Shown here: positions 13,783 through 25,447 of the stretch, piece after piece
How the letters are laid out: each line of letters opens with the position of its first letter
Position numbering within the stretch: the stretch's first letter is position 1
From: Plecoglossus altivelis
Taxonomy: Eukaryota; Chordata; Actinopteri; Osmeriformes; Plecoglossidae
Assembly: GCA_036571765.1 (NCBI GenBank)
Contig: BROE01000013.1
Coordinates: forward strand, 15,085,226-15,149,225
Direction: 5' to 3'
Length of the DNA: 64,000 bases
Program-made: the position numbers and the translations under genes
The notes under the pieces: generated by a model
Database searches by the model: none
What the model was told of the DNA's origin: nothing
Seen by the model: only the letters and a program-made list of their open reading frames with translations

Positions 13783-14019
13783 CTTCTGGTCAGGTCAGAG
13801 TATGGTTGGCCTAAACACTTAAACACATAAAAGCCTAATAAAAGGCCTGGTTTGAAGTATTAGTAGTAAAATGCAAAGCTACAGTCTGAACAGAACAAAT
13901 TGGGTGTGATTTTTGCTTAACTCTCTCTACCGCTGTGCTTGGGTGGACTTAGTGAGCTTAGTGATGAAGGCTGAGCCTGTAGTCCTCCATGGCCCCCTCC
14001 AGGCACATTTCATTTTGTG

Positions 14020-14235
14020 TCAACCACTAATTGGTAAACAATAACGTTGGATATCGATCAGCTATAACTGCCTTCATTTATTACCTTGATTTCCAACGCT
14101 GGAGTGCAATACAGCCGTGCTTCACGACTTGTTAAATAAATCCCTGAAACAAGCCAGGACAAAAAATGGCTGTAACTTTTTGGTAATTGCCTCTTAATTG
14201 ATAAATGAATGCGTTGTCAAAAGAAGTGAGTAATG
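14020..14235. promoter_or_regulatory. Candidate conserved non-coding element
   Basis: Repeat-free AT-rich block with several homeobox-type cores (CTAATTGG, TAATTG, TTAATTGATAAAT) and many stops in every frame. The density of AT-core sites resembles vertebrate developmental enhancers. Conservation was not tested. Confidence 0.22.
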
Positions 14236-15599
14236 AAAGTGAGTGGTGAGTAGTGAAACTACATCCGTCAACATGGCTATTGAGCTAAATTGGCCAGAGC
14301 TGTTTCTTACTTGTGTGCTGTCAGTCGCCCCCCACAATCATATCATATCAGTCTTGACATCCCTACTTCAAGCCAGAGCAGTCTATTTAAGACCAGGACC
14401 TCAGCCACGACATGAGTCCAAGTGCATCACAGGTCGGGCAGATCCTTTCTTCTTCTTGCCTCCACCATCTTGGCCTCTGACTCGCTATCTGAAAGGGGAT
14501 GTGTATTGAGCACTGTGCTGCCTTGTCGATACAGAGTCTCAGTTGTGTTGAAGGCTGAGAGCCGGGGTGAACGGAAAACATATATGCCAAGACCAATATG
14601 TTGCATTCTCAAAGAATGTTATTATTTTACATCTACTGAGTCGTCATGCCTGAACCAGAAAAACGCACAATGTTTACAGGCTGCATTCTGACAGTTGCCT
14701 ATCTGAAGAAAATGTGCTTGTTGTGCAGTAGAATGAGGTAAGATATTCTTGGAATGTAGACTTTTTCTCAGAAGTGGCACTTGCTACATGTTGTCTGCAC
14801 CTCTTATTAATACTGATAACACTGACCTTCCAATCCTCTGTATTTTCACACCACTCACATAAATACATTTTTTTAAGTAATCCATCAATTTTTAAGCGTA
14901 CATTTTTTTCAAATGTTTTTACCTGGAACCTAAATATAGCGAACACTTGCTAAAACAAATAACATGACATATTTTTGATATTATCTAGAATCAATTTCAG
15001 ACTCCATTTCAAAGCTCAACACCAGGTGGTATACAATTGTGTATGATTATCTAAAGAAAGCTTTGAAAGAGACTGCAAATTTACTATTATTTGAAGTATG
15101 GGCATGATTATTGAACATTACTGGTCCTGGTCATGGATTCTGGTCAACTTAATTGCTGCTGTTACCATCACTCAAACATCTAGCTGTGCAACACAGCCAG
15201 ACTCCAGGAGGTCTGTCCCTCCATCACACAAGCAAACATCCAAAGCAAAATCTGTATCAATAGGGGGTAATTGTATGTTTTTCATTCATTTATTCATTCA
15301 TTCATTCATAAGCATAGTGTTTGAGGTGTTATACTGGGAAACACTGCATTTACTAAAGGCTTAACTGAAGCAATGGCTCTGAAATGGCGGATCGGGCAGT
15401 CCCAGTACTGGATGATGGTATAGTTGGTCCAGCTGTTATGACGAATAGACTGAGTGCAGGTGCGTCTCTAGCTCTCCCCTGCTCCCCTCACGGGAGAGAG
15501 GGAGCGTGGAAAGGATGGAAGGCAGGAAGGAGGGGAGAAGGCAAGGGGCGAGTCTTTGGTGACTGACTCAGAGGCGATGGATCACCCTGACACATCCAG
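14236..15599. other. Non-coding stretch
   Basis: No gene is recognised. The only clear element is a (TTCA)n tetranucleotide run at 15281-15309. Open frames on both strands are shorter than about 90 codons and resemble nothing known. Confidence 0.55.
15281..15309. repeat. (TTCA)n tetranucleotide repeat
   Basis: About seven TTCA units with one T-for-C change. Confidence 0.9.
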
Positions 15600-15800
15600 A
15601 TACGGTTCCTGGCCCGCTGGCTTCATTAAAAATTCACTTACCTTCCAATTACACAAGGCCCAAAATGATTTATGTTTTTACATTTTAATTTCAATTAACC
15701 AGCCCGTTTAGCCAATGTCCTGTTGTATGCTCAAGTAACAGCCGGCGAAGAAAACTCAATTAAAGCTTACAACGTGTTGGTTTGGTGTTCCCAAGAAAGT
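15600..15800. promoter_or_regulatory. Candidate conserved non-coding element
   Basis: AT-rich and repeat-free, with clustered homeobox-type cores (CATTAAAAATTC, CCAATTAC, TCAATTAACC, CTCAATTAAAGC). A strong donor-like GAAG/GTAAGT occurs on the minus strand near 15635-15642, but the sequence upstream of it on that strand is full of stops and lacks an acceptor. It is therefore not read as an exon. Confidence 0.22.
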
Positions 15801-17133
15801 TTAAAAAAAAGGTTTGGGGCTAATTCATTTCTTGTCTGGGCACATTCCTAACTCACGCTCACTTATTTCTCATGCAGCGTCGACTTAGATTTCCCCTGTG
15901 GGTGGTGTAGTCTCATACTGAACGAGCCAGTAAGGGACAAAAATCTTAATTTGATCATCTTAGTAATACCTAAATGTTTGGGAGATCATGAGGGATGCTG
16001 TGGCGTTCTGGGTGTCTGTTACGTAAATAGGACATCCTTTGTTAGGGAATGACGGAGTGCTGTCTGGGCAGTCAACACAAAGGCTTTTTCTGTCTACTAT
16101 GTTGAGAAGTGTTGTGGGTGGTTGCTTCAAAGTTGTATCCTTTATATTTGCAGAATAATCCAGTAAAACTAACATTATGCAATTTATGCAGGAGACAACC
16201 ATGATACTTAGTCCTTGCAGTTTTGCCGGCAACAGAAAAACTGTTACGTTGAGTAGCCAGTTGTGTAAACAGGTTCACAATAGTGAACATTTTCAAAATG
16301 ACGATCCAAAATGTTTATGTGCATGTTTACTTTTGGTGCAGGAATGACTTGAGATTTGTGGGATAACAGCCATGGACAAGGGACTTCACGTTACATAATC
16401 AATCATGTCCCTAGCATCATGACACTTCTGACGTCAGAGGCTGACATAGATGAAGACCAACCCTCCTGCCATCTCCCCACCTCCACCAGGAGAAACTAGC
16501 TCACAGGGTTTAAGAAAGCCCAATTTAAATGATGACAACCAACTGAATAGAAAAGGGGGAGTGTCTGTGAGCTTGTGTGTGTGTGTGCCAACATGCATGT
16601 GTGTGAGAGAGGGAGGAAGGGAAAAATGAAAATAAGGAGAGGGAGAGAGAGACACCCAAAGGCGGAGAAAAAGCCTGTCGTCCTGAAAGCTATTTCAGTC
16701 GTGTGGATTGCTCAGCCACATGATGATGAAATGCCGTAAACAGAGGAGGGGGTAAAATAGGTCACACACATCCAGCTCCTGGCTTCATTCTCCCACATGT
16801 CATCACCTAAGAGGGAAAATGAAGAAGAATTGCCCTAACTAGACATATGCCTCAAGAGTGGATTGTCTCAGAGAATATTCTGGCAACATTCTATTTTCAA
16901 ACCATAACATTCGATGCATCCCCAGTCTTGTTTCCTTGGCTTGATGTGTAAATACAACGCTCAGAGAAAATGCCTCGTACCTATGTCTGGGTCTGTGTCT
17001 GTGTGTGCCTGTGTACAGTGGGGTGGAAGCAATTTTGTTTTATACTTTTTGTACTGTATCTTCGCCGTATGATTCATAAGACCAGTCCGTGGGCGAGCAC
17101 TTATGCTTATTTGCTCTCCAGGACACCCCTAGT

Positions 17134-17135
<2 letters not shown>
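15801..17135. other. Non-coding stretch
   Basis: No gene is recognised. There is a short GT/GA-rich patch at about 16570-16650. The open frames here are incidental. Confidence 0.5.
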
Positions 17136-17195
<60 letters not shown>

Positions 17196-17224
17196 ACATA
17201 CAAACACACACACACACACAAACA
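17136..17224. repeat. (CT)n then (CA)n compound microsatellite
   Basis: A (CT)n run of about 60 bases (17136-17195, one G interruption) is followed by CA-rich sequence at about 17199-17224. Slippage-prone and purine/pyrimidine asymmetric. Confidence 0.9.
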
Positions 17225-20200
17225 CATCTGTATATATACACTACATAATCAAATCTGAAAATGCTGTACAGTAAGTGACTGTCAGTTTCACCCAATGGTG
17301 AACAAAGGGCTGTTGCTTATTCACACCCAAACAGCGCAACAACACAATCAGGTGATTTATATGAACATTGCGCAATCTATACCATACGGGAATCAACGCA
17401 AAACCTTTCCTGAAAGCAGAGATCACACCCTTGGATGGTTGGTGTCCGATGTAGGTCCCTGCAGTCCTATGCCTGTTTACATTCAAATTATGTTTTAGGA
17501 AAACCCACACCCATCCAACTTCAATTTGCGCTCTCATATACTCTCCCTCAGAACAAGTCAAAATGGGTGCCCAGGTCTCCCAGCCCTGCCCTTAGGTTTG
17601 TTATTCTAAGCCAGATTCAATGCCCTCTATCATGTCCCCTCCTCCTCCTCCTTTTGACCCACTCTCCTGCTCTCCATCGCTTGTCTCATCTTCTATCCTC
17701 CCTTGTTCTTTTCTTGTGTCTTCTATTCTATTTTTTCATGGCATTAGATTCTAGTCTTCTAGTGCCCTGCTCCTTGTATGTGAATGATCGATTCAGACAG
17801 CTCTTAGGTCAACATCACAGCAGCGCTGCGTAGACTGGGCCTGCGGGAACATCTAAGTGAGGGAGGGGCAAAAAGTGGGATAAATGGGAGGAACCTAAAT
17901 GAACAGGAGCATTTAAATGGTCCTTAATTATTACAACCCTTGTGATTCTTGACTTTAGGGAAGATTGTGCAGAGTGAGAGGACTGTTCATTTCTAAACAG
18001 GAAAAGAAAATTTCAAAAAGAAATGAAAGACACCAGAAAGTGTGAGAAAAATCTTTTTTGTGACACTCTCACTTAGCAACAGACCCTAGCCAGGGTGTGC
18101 AGCAAGCAAAATAGAACAGTTAACAGTGCCAGCCTGGTAGTCCTTGCCAGCATCACCAGCATCACCACTTTCCCCCACCTGGGGAAGCCTGTTGATACTG
18201 ACACCTGCCAGAGCAGCAGTTAGAGCTGTCTCTGCCCATTAGTCTGTACAGCTCCTGGAGGGTGATGTATGGCCGGCCGCACCAGTCTGGAAGACATAGA
18301 AGGGACAGGTGCCAGTAGGAGGGTTTCACTGCCTCGGGACTCTCCTTCTTTTCACTGGGCATGAAGTACAGAGGAAATCTACCCTTCAGTACGCTTACAC
18401 CTATTACCAACCCTCTTCCTCTGACACTCTCCCTCCTTTCTGTCATCCTCTCTCTCTGTCCTTCTGCTCTCTCTTTCTCATTCTCTCTCGGTCTTTCACT
18501 CCCTCGCTCCTTCCTGCTCCCCCCCTCCCCCCCATCTCTCTCTGGTGGAAACTGATAAAGGGAGATGTTACATTACAGTGGGTCTGCAGAGAGAGAATAG
18601 GTTCACTGGGGTCTGGCTAAGCTGGTAGTATCTGGGTCACCTCCCATGCCCCAGCCACACAAAGACACACACACAAACGAGAGAAACACACTTTCGTCAG
18701 TCACACTTAAGTGCACTTTAATGATAGTTGGATAGTGAGGATCGCAGACCTCCCCTGTGCTTCTGTGCTCGTTGCCATTTCCTCCCCTACTAGCTTCTTT
18801 GTTTCCTTTCCTTCCCTGCCTCCCCAAAACATCCCTTCTCTTATAATTGGCAACATTCAATGAGAACGATCAATTTCTTGTCCTTTTGGCTCATTTCTTA
18901 TTATCTAACAAACTCCAGGTTTCCTGGGCTAGAGTTTCATGTGAGAATCATTTAAAATAATGAAATGCGAAAGGTGGAGAAGAGAAGAGAGAGGCAGCAA
19001 GGTCCCTGTGTGTCAGACGGTGCAAGGTACAGAGCAGGGAAACAGGTAGCCGCGTTGGTCAGGCTCCCCTCTCTCTTCTCTAACTCTGAAAACGTGGTGT
19101 TCGGCTGCGTTAACATGTCATCTGGATGGCAGGCTGGAGTTGGGAGAGCACAGCAATGGCTCTCTAGGCTTCATTAAGGGAAACACACATACAAAAACAC
19201 ATTGCTTGAGTCAGCTTGTTGACTAGCAAGCGCCTTTTTTCGCCTTGACAGTAGGCAACAATTTATGGGTAATTCAGTCAATTCCTTCTATGTCTGTGCA
19301 AAAAAATGTGTTTGTTCTACAAGGATCTATACATATGCAACAAGGACCATACTGTACCCTCCTTGTCCACCTTATTCGTATTCACTGTAATGGCCTGTAT
19401 TTGACAGCCAACGGTGTATTCTGCAAAAAGCAAAAGTCTGTGTGTTTTTGGCTTGCATACTGAGAACTTGGTTTTCTTGCTGCTCTTGTCTAAGGCAGCT
19501 GTCTTGTGGGTAACGCTCTGGACATTTTATATTTCATGGGTCGCATAAGTTGTTTAAGTTTGCCTAGATACCACAAAGTTTGTTCTGGTTAGTCACTAGC
19601 TACGGCTGTGAGAAGAGGAGGAGTGGTGCATTAATGCAGTGACTATCCTCTTCACCAGCCATTTCTTATACAACGCAATTTAAGATTCCAGGTAAAAGCC
19701 ATCAATCAGTCATTCAGGCATAATTATGTTTCAGAGCTCTGTGTCAGCAGTCTGCTACAGTGATTGTTATCACGATTGTTTGCGTCAATGTAAAGGTCAT
19801 GCCAGAAATGACACCACATGTGCTGTGGGTCGGCCTTGGCTAAGCACATGATTTTTTCCTGTTACAACCTTTGAAACTAACAAAAGCGATACTCTGGATG
19901 TGCTGCTTATAGGAGCCAGTGATGATCTGACAAAATAAAGACGTGGCTTATCACGTCATACTGTACAAGACAACAGTGACTGTGCTGCTGGAGTGGAAAA
20001 TAATTATGTATGCCAACATTATAAGAGTACACATGATTGCAGGTCATGTATTATTTAGCCACATTTTATTCAAAATTAGATTTGTTTGTTACGTATGTCA
20101 TAGATTCAAAACTAAGTGTGATTGGGTCGTGATCGCATGACCTTCCCTTACCTCCAGAAATACATAAAGTCCATCTTTTATTAGTTCACACATTATCCTC

Positions 20201-20265
20201 TATACATTATTGATCTTCCTCAAACAGTCTGAGACACAGACAGAGGGAGATAGCTAATGAATAAA
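17225..20265. other. Non-coding stretch with CT-rich tracts
   Basis: No gene is recognised. Pyrimidine-rich tracts at about 17630-17740 and 18410-18545 give spurious serine/leucine-rich open frames. A GGCCGGCC octamer lies near 18271. Nothing else stands out. Confidence 0.5.
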
Positions 20266-20293
20266 GGGAGAGAGAAAGAGAGAGAGAGAGAGA

Positions 20294-20335
<42 letters not shown>
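20266..20335. repeat. (GA)n microsatellite
   Basis: About 70 bases of GA dinucleotides with two short interruptions. Confidence 0.9.
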
Positions 20336-20336
<1 letters not shown>

Positions 20337-20729
20337 AGTGTGAGCATATGTGTGCTCTTCGGTGCTCTCTTAAGAGTGGCTGGAGAAGTCAAATCCTAGC
20401 AGTCCCTGAACTTGGCAGCCTAATGCATTATGAGTGTTGTTCTGTATATTTACATCCTGGTGGGTTTTCAAGAGACAATAGAGGAAAAGAGAGGAGGAAA
20501 GAAGGTGGGTGGGGAGGAGAGGACAGTTGGGTCTAGTTAATAGGAACCTCAACCTCAATCTGGTTGCATAGGAGAACTACTCATCCTACAGTATTAGAAT
20601 GTGATTTCTAGTTGGTATTATCTCAAGTGACAGTCTGGACCACAAGCTGACATTTATCAGGGATTCTGAGATAAAACAAAAATGATCAAATATATGTAAT
20701 ATTGGTCTAACCCATTCTGGTTTTGCTAA

Positions 20730-21120
20730 AAGCAGGGAATGACATAGTAATTAGCATATCAAGCCAGTGACCAGCACTCCTATTCTATATGCCTGCGTGC
20801 GGTTCTCCCCGTTTTACCTTTTGATCTGAGTAATTACGATAGGAGCACATCTGTGCTGTCTCTCTGAAGCTGAATAACAATTATTTGCACAGTGCATGAG
20901 GTGAGACTCAAAATGCTCCAGAATTCAACAGAATGAAAAACATTTTTGAAAACTAATTACATTGTTCATCGCAAATTAGTTGCCACATTTTCTAATGCAG
21001 CAGTATATTGAGGAAATATAATTATAGTTTAAGAGCAAGTCTTGCCTTAGGGTCATACAATCACAGTCTAACAGTTTGGGGGAATGTCATTAAAAATGTA
21101 GTTATAAAATTCACAATTAA
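20730..21120. promoter_or_regulatory. Candidate conserved non-coding element
   Basis: Repeat-free AT-rich DNA with many TAATTA-class cores (GTAATTAGC near 20749, GAGTAATTACG near 20828, CTAATTAC near 20951, AAATTAG near 20974) and an ATTATTTGCA POU-like site near 20881. It has no coding appearance. The regulatory role is inferred from motif density only. Confidence 0.25.
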
Positions 21121-22170
21121 GACAGAAGCTGAGGTCTCTGTTGAAAGATGTCAGACAAATGGGTGTCTGATGTTACAATATGGCCCATTTTGTTCAAATG
21201 TCTTAAAAGAGACACATTTTATTCGTTAGTCATGAATGAGTACACTGTCACCTTCGTAGCATATTATAACAGTTTTTTTCATTAAGAGACTCTCATACCA
21301 TTCTCTGCTAGACATACCTGGCATACTAGTTTTCGTGGTTCTGTCAATTTCAAACACAAAAACTGAAATAGAGACAATATTGAAAGCACACAATGTGTGA
21401 GTTCCATGAAACTCACATAGTTAATTAGCATTCTGTTTAGACTTGCATGCTCTTTGTCGTCTTTGCTTTTTTTGTGAGATTAGATTACCGGAACGCAGAG
21501 AAAAAAGGAGAAACTGTGACAGATGGAGGGCAAAAAGTCGGGGGAAAAAATATAAAATTATTTGAATGCGTGTTATGATTGCCTGGTACATGGCTCGGGT
21601 CAGTGAACCTATCCTCTGGTTCATTGCTTCCTATCCCACCATCTTGTTGGTGTGTGAGTCTGAGAGGCTAACTTTTGGCCTGAACCGCAGCGTGTGGAGA
21701 GACATTAATGGCACCTCAATGTGACCTCTCCCCCACACCTTTCCTCTGAAAGCTGCCTGGCTAACAGGAGGCCCGCACAGTTTGAGGCCAGGACGTTAAT
21801 AGAATCACGGCAAAAGAATACTACATCCTCCCACTCTGCTTGGGTCCTTGGAAGGTCAAACTAAGAGAAGTTTACTTTTGAGAGCTCTTCTTGTTGATGT
21901 TGCGTGAACTTCGGACGAGAGGGAGACAGCTAGGCCAAAGCAGGATGTGTAAGTTGTATAGCTGGGCTACACTTTACATCGTGTGAATAGAACTGATGGA
22001 TCGTTGAGTGGATGCCAGAGGACATGCATTATATGATTATGAATCATGTCTGACTCAACAACAGCAGGTCGTTCTGTTACCAAATGGACGGGAGGCAGAA
22101 CTATCTGGAAATATCAAGATATGCAACCCCACGAGTTCCTCCACTGTTAATGTGAACATATTGATCATGT

Positions 22171-22210
22171 GATCTACTCAAACAGATTTTGATCTACTCA
22201 AACATATTTA
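22171..22210. repeat. Tandem 20-base duplication
   Basis: The unit GATCTACTCAAACAGATTTT is directly repeated once, the second copy differing at the end. A simple local duplication. Confidence 0.85.
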
Positions 22211-23867
22211 TATAGGCACGCGTCACCATTAACCAGACACATCCAAAAAACTACCCCTGGCACACAGTGAAGGGAAAGATTTGAATAATATTGTTATTGA
22301 GCATAATTCATCACCTGGCAAAATTCAATTATGTATCCTGACAGCATCAATACAAGTGCTGAAATAAGACTGGTCGGCCACCACCAATGGCTTCTGGTGG
22401 ACACACAGGGTTCTGTGCGTAAATGCATTTTATGTTATTTTCATGGTATGTTTCCCCAGCAGGTAACCAGAGCAAGGCGATCCTATGGGTTGCACTGCTA
22501 CCAGCGTAGCCGGATCGATGTGTGTTATTGAGCTTTCACCACCCTTGTCAAAGCTAGAGGATATTTTTGACACCGTTCTCAAGCCATGGCTGAGAGGGGA
22601 AAACTGAGAGAGTGATTGAAGGTCTCTGCTAAGCAGTAGACGTAGCTCTCCGGAGGCGTTCTTCTGACAGGGGGTCCTTCGAAAACCATTCCAATCTACC
22701 TGCAATAACGGCTTAAAACGCAATGTGGGCGGTTTAGCAACAGAAATGTTGGTTCTAAATGTACCATGGATGTGAAAAGGCCGTGGTTTTAACGCCAGTG
22801 GGCGGTCATCAATATCCTAGACATACTTTCACTTTATTCCAATCAATCACACCACTTTTTTTGCCTTAAGCTTCTTTCCATAGGCCTCTCATTCATCCTA
22901 GCCAGTTTTTGTTGCTAATGACACATTTCCACCTTTGCAGTCAGAAGTTGTTGTTTTTAAACCTTCTATAGACAAGAGGGTGTTTGTAGTTTGTGAAGTG
23001 CTGCCTGGAAGCTGTTGAACATGGGAGCTACAGTGGGTGTGAATTTAGTCAGATTCTCATTAAAATATTCAGAGGGATTTTTGGTTTTCCCCCAGCAAAT
23101 TAGAAAAACTTCAAAACAGGGGTCTCAAGAATTAACAACAACCTCATAAAACTGTAACAAACATGGTAAAATAACAATAAACAGGACTGTTTAGAAATTG
23201 TATCCAGGTCAGCGAGTTGATGGATACATATTCTTGCATATTCCATTACCGACTTTCTGAGCACTCTCTGTCAGACTGACAATAATCTGTAAATTCTTGT
23301 CAGACAATTTCATAAGCATAAATTAAAGCACCTCACTCAGTGTTTTTATGTATATTAAATTGCCTGTGTCTAAATCGATCACCATGCGCTGCTCTGTGCC
23401 GGTGCAACAACTCACATTACCGCTGCAGCTGTTTATACAATAGTGTCAATTTATCTCTGCTGTTTGCTGGGGGAGGCAATTTAAAGCCATTTAGTCAAAT
23501 GAAGATACATGACCAATGGAAAGGAGAGAGAACAGCCTGGAGAAACAGTGGTGTGGCTCGAGGCTCATGTTGGAGGGCCTCTCCTTGCAACTCATCCTCT
23601 TCTGCTGCTGAGATGGAGGAAAAGTAGGTGAGCATCTCATTTGTTAGAGATTAGAAATGTCAGACAGGGCGTTTCCCTTTAGTGACAGTGTTGTAAACAG
23701 AGTGTATAACACACACCCTCGCTGGTTTCCTGGGACATCACGGGACCAAGGGATTGAGGGACCAAATGACAAGTTGTTTACTCCATGTCTTACAAGTACT
23801 GCAATAAAAACCGTCTGGTTTTCCTACGCTGCTGTTTCCATCCTGGCTGCCCCCCCACCCCCCACCG

Positions 23868-23936
23868 TCTCTCTCTGTCTCTCTCTCTGTTTCTCTCTCT
23901 CTATCTCTCTCTATTTCTCTTCCTGTCTCTCTCTCC
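23868..23936. repeat. (CT)n-rich simple repeat
   Basis: Imperfect CT dinucleotide array with T and G interruptions over about 70 bases. Confidence 0.85.
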
Positions 23937-24287
23937 AACGCAATTACTCTGACCACATTTGGATGTTTAATAACATGGAAAGCAATGAAGCCCTTTTGTT
24001 GTTTAATAAAATATTGATATGTGATATGATATATATGGCAAATATTGCCATGTGAGGTAAGTGTATTGTTAAGGATTGTATGGGAAGTATAATAAAAGGT
24101 TTTGCAACAGTACATACAATATTTGTCAAAATCTGAAATTTTTACTTTTAATGTTTTTTCTTCACCATAAAATGTATCTCGCAACACAAACATATATTTA
24201 AATGAAAGGATAATTTGACAATGATACATATCCAGCAAGACATATCCACCGAAACACATTTCCAGATTCCCACAGTGGCAGGATAAC

Positions 24288-24312
24288 GGGGGGGAGGGGG
24301 GGGGGGGGGGGG
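24288..24312. repeat. Poly-G tract
   Basis: A run of G broken by a single A near 24295. G-rich sequence continues to about 24345. It is a strong candidate for G-quadruplex formation and a difficult site for sequencing. Confidence 0.85.
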
Positions 24313-25371
24313 TGCGGTTGGGGTGCGTGAGGTGGTGAGAGCAGTCACATTTGTGAGTGTGTCGTTGGGTTGGGCTGGGAAGTTAGGAGTGGGCAGTAGC
24401 GTTCTTGGCGTGGGTGTGTATGTGTGTGGCAGAAAGGAGGGGAGGTGGGGTCTTTTTGATGTGTTAGCCACAGCAAGGGGTTCTAGAAACCATCTGGGAC
24501 CAATCAGAGCTGCGGGTTGGTCTTGTCGCCAGGGAGATCAGAAGCACAGTAAGAAGACATCTCGCCATCATCCAGCCCGATCTGCACTGTGAGAGAGAGC
24601 AGAGGGGGCCACAGAATGACAAGCAGCCTTTCATTCACACACACACAGAGACTCCGAGATAGAAGACAGCCCCTCACAATCCCATTCGCTCTTACTGTCT
24701 GGCCTTGTTGTTCTGTATGTTTCAGTAAAGTGCAGGCCAAAAATATTACGGACAGAAAGTTCTGAATGAACAGCTTGATCGCTGTGCCCTACAGAAAAAC
24801 TGGCAATTTATCAAATCTCTTCCTCTTTCTTGTTTTTTGTCCTTTAGGCAACCAACTCGAGTGATCGCAAACACACTCAGATTCTGTATGATTCTATGCT
24901 CAAATAATTCCATTGGTCAAGACAGCTATTCCATTGTGCAAGACATTGTTTCACATGTTGCTAGTATCTGTTACCTTCAGCAGACGACACGAGGATACAA
25001 AGTGCTGTCTCTTCCTACAGCATATGGAGACGTCCATTTTAAATCGTCCTCTCATTAAACCTTTAGCCAACTGCTGTCAGAGAGGCCCCATGCTGGTGAC
25101 CTGGGACTCTGTCAGGGCCTCGCCTCAACACCCATCATACATCACTCACTCAGGAGGCAGGAAGCGCCGCACACTCAGCACTCATGTGGATTAATTAATT
25201 ACCCCAGAAATGTTAACAAGGTCACTCCGGTCTGCAGACAGGAATGTTGAAGAGGTCAGATGCAGAGAAAAAACTGCAGTCAATGAAGCTGTCCATGGGT
25301 TTGGGTCCTGACATTGTTTCAGTTGTTTACCGTTGGCAAACAGTACACAGTACATACTTGCATGGACATTG
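24313..25371. other. Non-coding stretch with one acceptor-like site
   Basis: A strong pyrimidine tract ending in CTTTAG occurs at about 24815-24847. One frame stays open from 24849 for 69 codons, to a TAA at 25056-25058. No donor is present inside it and the predicted residues resemble no family, so it is left as an unproven terminal-exon candidate. Nothing else gene-like is visible. Confidence 0.35.
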
Positions 25372-25394
25372 GGTGTGTGTGTGTGTGTGATACA

Positions 25395-25443
<49 letters not shown>
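25372..25443. repeat. (GT)n - C17 - (CA)n compound repeat
   Basis: A (GT)9 run (25372-25389), the spacer GATAC/A, a 17-base C homopolymer (25395-25411), then about 16 CA units (to 25443). The GT and CA arms are complementary and could fold with the C-run in the loop. Confidence 0.9.

Positions 25444-25447
<4 letters not shown>

Larger units (their letters stand above)
21121..24287. other. Non-coding stretch
   Basis: No gene is recognised. Elements seen are a 20-base direct duplication at 22171-22210 and a CT-rich tract at 23868-23936. The 173-codon minus-strand frame at 23738-24259 runs through that CT tract as an arginine/glutamate-rich stretch and is not a credible protein. Confidence 0.5.

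Noticed and set aside
17012..17040. TACAGTGGGG motif like the ends of Tc1-type fish transposons
   Set aside because: No matching inverted end or transposase remnant in reach; too short to call.
23738..24259. 173-codon minus-strand open frame
   Set aside because: It reads through a CT repeat as an arginine/glutamate run; the rest shows no known motif.
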